A stretch of DNA of 64,000 bases from Liolophura sinensis (Eukaryota > Mollusca > Polyplacophora > Chitonida > Chitonidae), in assembly GCF_032854445.1 (NCBI RefSeq), contig NC_088295.1, positions 13,379,385 to 13,443,384 on the forward strand, written 5' to 3'. The notes beneath the pieces were generated by a model, which was not told the origin of the DNA, did no database searches, and saw only the letters and a list, made by a program, of their open reading frames with translations. The translations under genes were made by a program, and so were the position numbers. Below, one piece after another: positions 58,901 through 64,000 of this stretch; position 1 is the stretch's first letter, and every line of letters begins with the position of its first letter.

Positions 58901-61900
58901 TTACTGTACTAATGATAATGAGGTTTGTTTGCTGATTTACATTTTCTGGGTTCTACCTTCCACTTCTGCTCTCAGAAAATAGTGCTCCCCTTGTTTTGTC
59001 CACTTCATGAGGTATGAATAAAAAAGGTTAACCAATTGGATTACACTTTCTTACACCTGGATGATCACAATAAAATTAAATACCACATGTTAAACAACTG
59101 TAGCTTTGAAAGGGTACGATACATACACTATTATATTTATTAATGAGTGGTTGGCGGGCTGATATACTTGTTCCCCCATCCATTCTTAAGTAACTGTAAC
59201 CAACGTCCTTAACAAAACTTTCCAAGATATCCAACATCTGAAATCAGAGAACAAACATAAAAAAATCAAGTGGGCAGGTCCATTATCATGAGGATGTAAA
59301 TTGAACTAAGGCTTTACACATCAAGTGTTTTAAAAGCATAACCTATATGCCCAGAAATGGTTAACAATGCTTCTTGTGGAATGAGTGTGCAACCACTATT
59401 CTTGCATAAAAGCTAGGTAATGCATGTGCCGTACGTCTAATGATTCAAGGAAGACAACTCTGATGACAGTTTGTCATTCTCACTGCAGAATCCTCTTTCA
59501 CCTGTTTACTCTGAGTGAAGAGCAACACCTTCTGGCTCTGTTTATGCCACAATTTTAACAGTGACTCCACCACAATTAGCTTTCCGGAGCGTCGCCAGTA
59601 GCCATACTCCAGACTTTCATCCCCCTCTGTGGACTGGCCGACGAGAACCCGAGGGCCTCCTGTGGAGATGTCTGGGTGGTTACAGATCTTCCTCAGTGTA
59701 ATCAAACCTGCAAACACCTGCAAGCAGACATAGAAATGACTCCATTAACCTCAAAGGAATGATACCGCACTTCATAAAACCAAAGATTTATTTTCAAATT
59801 TGTGTATTTACAACATGCACCTGAGCTTGCCCTGCATCTGTAAGGATACACAGCATGTAATCATCAATTACAATACAACCACAATCAAGAGTTCAGTAAA
59901 GGTGAACACATACAAGAGGTGAGAAATCTGTAATTTATTTGACAGAAATCTCAACTCACTCAATGAGACAAAATACGAGTAAGATCAGAACAGAGCCTAA
60001 CATGCCTCACCTTATATCGACCAGCCAGAATTGCACTGCACTCCTTGGAATCTAAATATTCCTGATAAATGTCTCTCTGCTCATCAGTCAGCCGGCAAAA
60101 CAGAACCTGTCGATCACACAACATATTTTTATATACCATTATTATTATCGTTATTAAAAATGGTGACAAACCAGCTGAAAATATAGCCATTTGTACATTC
60201 ATAGTGAGAAAATTGTTCACATTTTACACATAGGATAAAAACATTACGGTTTGTCAAATCAACACAACACTGGTAAGGAGAATCAAGGGAGACACCCTTG
60301 CCTACCTGTTCACTTTTGCCTGGCAGCTGCACAGATGATTTTACGTCTGCCTTCATTCTGCGCAACAAGTATGGAGCAATTGTATCCCTTAGGATGCAGG
60401 CACACTTGTATGCTGTCTGAACCTGTCACAAATAAGTCACATGTGCTTACTAACAGACAGTCCTGTTGTCAGACAAAAAGCAGTGAAAGTCTTTTGCTTC
60501 ATAACTGTTTTAGCAACAATACACAGCATTTACAATAGACACATTTTACTCCAATTTTAAACACAGTTAAAAACATATTCTAACTCATACAGTTGACCCC
60601 CAAACTGCTCGAATTTTACCTTTTCATCCAATAAACTGATATTTATTTCTTCAAAACTGATCCACATACCTGGACTTGTGAAGCATTTGCATATCCTCCC
60701 TGGACAATGGGCACTGAGAAGTGGGTCATAAAGTCGGGTAATGTGCCCAATTTACCTGGGAAGACAAAGTCAAAGAGCGACCACAACTCCTTCAGGTTGT
60801 TCTGTATGGGTGACCCAGACAGGATGATGCGGTGGGGAGTGCGGAACTGAAGATAGAATGTCATACTTGTCCCAAACAGAGTCCACAGCTCAACATTTAT
60901 ATCATAGTTTGAACTTGGAAAACAGAAAAATATCAAAGATGATGTATATATATACATACATGTATCCAACACAGCAATGGTTCTAATATTTAGTACTCTA
61001 CCAACTTTATTTAGAGTTGAAAGAAATATAGGGTGAAGTTTCTTGTTTGGGTTGTTCTCACCCTAAGACAGGAAATTTACAAGCTTTTCCTCTTCTCAGT
61101 TTATTTTGATAGTCTTGGTCCAAACGTAGACATGACATTACAAAGAGGTACTTGGAAGTTTGTTCTAAGGCCTCACTTGTTTACAGGCCAGAGTGACCTG
61201 AGCATCGGGATTTCTGATCTTGTGACCCTCATCCAGGATGATGTAGTGCCAGTCATGCTGGATTAACGCATCCTGCTTGTGAACCAGGCTGGTGTAAGAC
61301 GTTATCAAAATGCCATGCTGATTCACGATGTTATGGATAAGAGCGTCCTAGATAATACAATATAACACAAATATCAAAAAATATATTTAACATTTACAAA
61401 ATGATCATAAAATCTGTTTTTTCCTATCGATAAAATTACAGAAATTCAAACCTTTACGTTACCTATGGAACAAGGATGGCTTCCTTTCATACACGTATAA
61501 TATGCGTATGTGAAATGGAAATAATCTGACCATTAAAATTAGAAAAGAAATAGTATTAGATGCGTTATGTATTAACATGATCCCAGTCCTAACTAGACAT
61601 CATACCTCTGTGCCAGTGAAAGAGCCTGAAGAGTGGAGGATTGCCACCCTAAATTCCGGCCACCACTTGTGGAATTCCCGAACCCACTGGTGAAGGACGG
61701 TAGCTGGACACACAATGATACAAGGCCCCAGTCCCACATATCTGTTCACACAGAGGCAAAAGCATTGGGCAGTCACAAAAATGATACCACTTAACTAATT
61801 ACCACTGAAGAAAACCTGTGAGTAGCTTCCATATCTCTCGTATCTTGACAGGGTTTGCTAATCAGGAAACTCTTACCCTCTGTTAACCTGTTTAGTTTCA

Positions 61901-63986
61901 CATCTATCGTCAAAGTTGCTGAAAGGTAAATGTACATTCAGCTCACCTAAATGGCCTCTGTTTAATCTTGCTAGTTTTGATTGATGCTAGGAAGCTGATA
62001 GTTTGTATGGTTTTGCCTAGTCCCATCTCATCACCTACAATGCCCCCAGCCTGCTGGCAGTGTAGCTCCCAGAGCCACTTGACACCTGTTCTCTGATAGC
62101 TGCAATACAAAACAGGAGAGATGCAGGCCTGAATAGGTGTATGTTTGTTGAAACAAATTAGGTTTGCTAGGTTTTAAACCACTAGCCATGGGCAGAGTAT
62201 GTATCACGTTGGCACCGGAATCATGCTGAAATAGGATGTTGATAATACATTACACAGAAGAACATTAGGTCATACTGAAGGCATATATTTGTATCTCATA
62301 AAACCAAATCATTTGGGGGCATACACCACTTAAAATTCTTACATTTGTTCATTTTTAGAAAGGGCATGAACCAGAAATTTAAAACTTATGTCTGATTATT
62401 TCAATATATGTATGTACTTTAGCTTTGACAGGCATGCTCACAGTTCTATCTCACCCAAACAGTTTGCTCCAGAGCTTCCCAGGGACTTTCAGGCCTCCCT
62501 CAAACTCTGTCTCTTCATCATCAGAATCTGACAAACCTTCCTCTTGTTGTTTCCTTTTCCGAGCAGCCTCTGTCTTTTTGTACGTCCTGAAAATAGGGAA
62601 AACAGGCAGTCATCAAACAGTACATGTTAGATATTACTTGCTTTTCTTTATGCGTGCATTTTTGTCCAAATGTTTCCAAAACCTTCTAAAATTGTGTGAA
62701 ATGTTGGATGAGATATGATTCATGGGAGACACATAAGAGTCAGAAAACTTACACAAAACATCTTTCCTATTTTTATCTTACTTTAATCTCTTCTGGTAAT
62801 AGTTATAGTTCCCATCATCCCTTGTCCTTGACAGGTAGTTGTCCTTCTCCGTCTTGCATTTTCCCTTTATAACACCTAGTCCACTGTCTTCATCTGAACA
62901 GCTCTGGCCTAATGGTTTCTTTCTCTTTAGACCTGCCTTTATCTTCTTCCTAGGAGAGGGCTGACCTTCCAATGTAAGGTGTACAATGCAGACATGTCAA
63001 CATGGGGGAAGTAATCACTGAACATTCAATTACACTTCAATGAAACTAACACTCATACAGTGATAATGAATGTACACAATACTAAGTAATGATTGTGTAA
63101 CACCAAATTTCAAAAGGGTTTAACCCATTTGATCAAATAATTCCCAAACATTAAGTTGAGATAATAAAAATCTGAAAAGTTATATGAGCACATCACACAA
63201 CTGATGTGTTACCTAAAATGCTTTGAATGAGTAAATGACGACTGAAGTTTAATTTATTTATTTACTGGATGTTTTATGCCATACTCCAGAATATTTCACT
63301 TATACGACAGCTAGATACACAGCGACTGCATTGGTTAGAACCTCCTAGCTCATTGTGACGTGCTGGCACGCTAACCACTTAGGCCGCAATGCCCCCAACT
63401 GAGGTTTAACGCCACATCAGCAATTTGCAGACACATACCATGTTCAAATAAATCTCATACCTACTAGAACTTACATGATATGCAGATTCTTGCTATCATT
63501 TTTTCTTTTTAGCTTGACATGCTTTTGTTTGTAGATTATTATAAAGTAAAATGTGCTCCCCTGGAGGCGTAGTGTATATGCTATAGCTATTATATTATCT
63601 GTAATACCTTCATAGTCACTATCCTCCTCCCCCCAGTCCCTGTCTGGACGATATTCTTCTTCACTGTCATCCTCCTGATCTTCCCAATCCTCCTCACCAT
63701 CACTGGGAGGATCACTTAACTCAGGGTCACCACTAAAGTTATGCTTCAGTTTTGGTAACTTCCTCTTAATACCAGCACTTGAGAAGTCCCTGTCAGTCCT
63801 GTACACTTTTTTATCGTGCTCATCAAACCAGTTGGATTTGTTAGATTTTGAAGTACTGGCCATGGGCTGACCATAAGTCACTTTGGCACCTGAATCGTGG
63901 GGTTTACGATGACTTGATTTGGAACAACCCAGAGGTTTGTGTTTCAACGCCTTTCCTTTTTTACTCGAGTATGTGTCATCTTTCTT
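55523..63986 (-). CDS. ERCC6: ERCC6/CSB DNA-dependent ATPase (16 exons; N-terminus outside window)
   Basis: SWI2/SNF2-family ATPase that acts on stalled RNA polymerase II in transcription-coupled nucleotide excision repair; nuclear. Exons 5' to 3': 63986-63608, 62965-62782, 62586-62455, 62099-61947, 61741-61606, 61347-61177, 60846-60670, 60416-60306, 60106-60011, 59717-59502, 59237-59127, 58633-57964, 57712-57578, 57333-57138, 56543-56471, 55945-55523. All phases agree, giving 1120 residues. Order: acidic region, basic segments, [12 protein letters not shown], Walker [13 protein letters not shown] box, [37 protein letters not shown], the CSB-specific [20 protein letters not shown], the [11 protein letters not shown] block, and the C-terminal winged-helix end [10 protein letters not shown]. 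The human protein has 1493 residues, so roughly the first quarter lies right of base 64000. The CSB-specific blocks exclude ERCC6L and ERCC6L2. No lesion was seen. The first boundary (63986) is inferred from a ttcctacag acceptor. Confidence 0.95.
57964..58633 (-). CDS. ERCC6: ERCC6 exon with motifs V-VI and post-helicase region
   Basis: The largest exon (670 bases). [20 protein letters not shown] and [20 protein letters not shown] complete helicase lobe 2. [11 protein letters not shown] and [13 protein letters not shown] are CSB-specific. The rest is a poorly conserved charged region ending in a basic patch ([12 protein letters not shown]) that could be a nuclear localisation signal. Phase 1 at its end. 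Confidence 0.93.
60670..60846 (-). CDS. ERCC6: ERCC6 exon with motif III
   Basis: Reads [40 protein letters not shown], then [19 protein letters not shown]. The LSGSPxQNN motif couples ATP hydrolysis to DNA translocation in SNF2 enzymes. Confidence 0.93.
61177..61347 (-). CDS. ERCC6: ERCC6 exon with DEGH box (motif II)
   Basis: Reads [20 protein letters not shown], then [20 protein letters not shown] and VTLACKQ. DEGH is the Walker B/motif II variant typical of CSB. Confidence 0.93.
61947..62099 (-). CDS. ERCC6: ERCC6 exon with Walker A (motif I)
   Basis: Reads [20 protein letters not shown], then [18 protein letters not shown] and [12 protein letters not shown]. The human counterpart is [20 protein letters not shown] and [18 protein letters not shown]. 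The lysine of GLGKT binds ATP phosphate. Confidence 0.93.
63249..63397 (-). repeat. V-SINE, internally deleted
   Basis: The tail (tttatttatttactggatgt, ccatactccagaatatttca, tatacgaca) is joined directly to the tRNA-side end (acacagcgactgcattggtt, gctggcacgctaaccactta, ggccgca). The V-domain is missing. It lies in the ERCC6 intron between the exons at 62965 and 63608. Confidence 0.65.
63608..63986 (-). CDS. ERCC6: ERCC6 acidic-domain exon
   Basis: Encodes a basic patch ([20 protein letters not shown]) and then an acidic run ([28 protein letters not shown]), matching the acidic domain before the ATPase in human CSB. It ends in phase 1. The frame remains open to the window edge, so the true exon may be longer. 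Confidence 0.8.
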
Positions 63987-64000
63987 CTGTAGGAACACCT

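Overview
The window looks like nuclear DNA from a mollusc, most likely a bivalve or gastropod. It is AT-rich and intron-rich. It holds many tRNA-headed SINEs of the V-SINE type, whose tail reads like the molluscan RUDI family, several L1/Tx1- and CR1/Jockey-like LINE remnants, and many minisatellites. No bacterial-type operons, CRISPR arrays or rRNA genes are seen. The species cannot be named from sequence alone.

Layout. (1) 2.0-11.9 kb, minus strand: thirteen coding exons of a CCDC33 orthologue (C2-domain protein). The start is near 11.93 kb and the C-terminal part runs off the left edge. Its introns carry three different minisatellites and several SINEs. (2) 12-18 kb: intergenic DNA with an L1/Tx1-type LINE remnant interrupted by a SINE that still has a target-site duplication. 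(3) 18.3-32.1 kb and 37.3-47.6 kb, plus strand: two diverged copies of one segment, each with a small cysteine-rich PLAC8-family gene (about 130 and 143 residues). Copy 1 was later enlarged by a LINE (25.9-28.1 kb) and a Tc1-like transposon (29287-30483). Copy 2 gained a 750-bp solo LTR (39574-40323) and SINEs. (4) 32-37 kb between the copies: LINE remnant, inverted repeats and a 33-bp minisatellite. (5) 47.6-55.2 kb: intergenic DNA with a 71-bp repeat array and a large (about 2.3 kb) 33/34-bp satellite. (6) 55.5-64.0 kb, minus strand: sixteen exons of ERCC6 (CSB), covering the acidic region, the whole SWI2/SNF2 ATPase and the C-terminal domain. The N-terminus lies beyond the right edge.

The three gene types are functionally unrelated: ERCC6 acts in transcription-coupled DNA repair, CCDC33 is a C2/coiled-coil protein, and the PLAC8 proteins are cysteine-rich. 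The most interesting signals are the PLAC8 tandem pair with a near-identical exon tract that suggests gene conversion, the heat-shock-element-like trimer in the solo LTR, the array that is open on both strands at 36.1-36.6 kb, a family of GC-rich palindromes beside the PLAC8 genes, and a reading-frame conflict in one CCDC33 exon.
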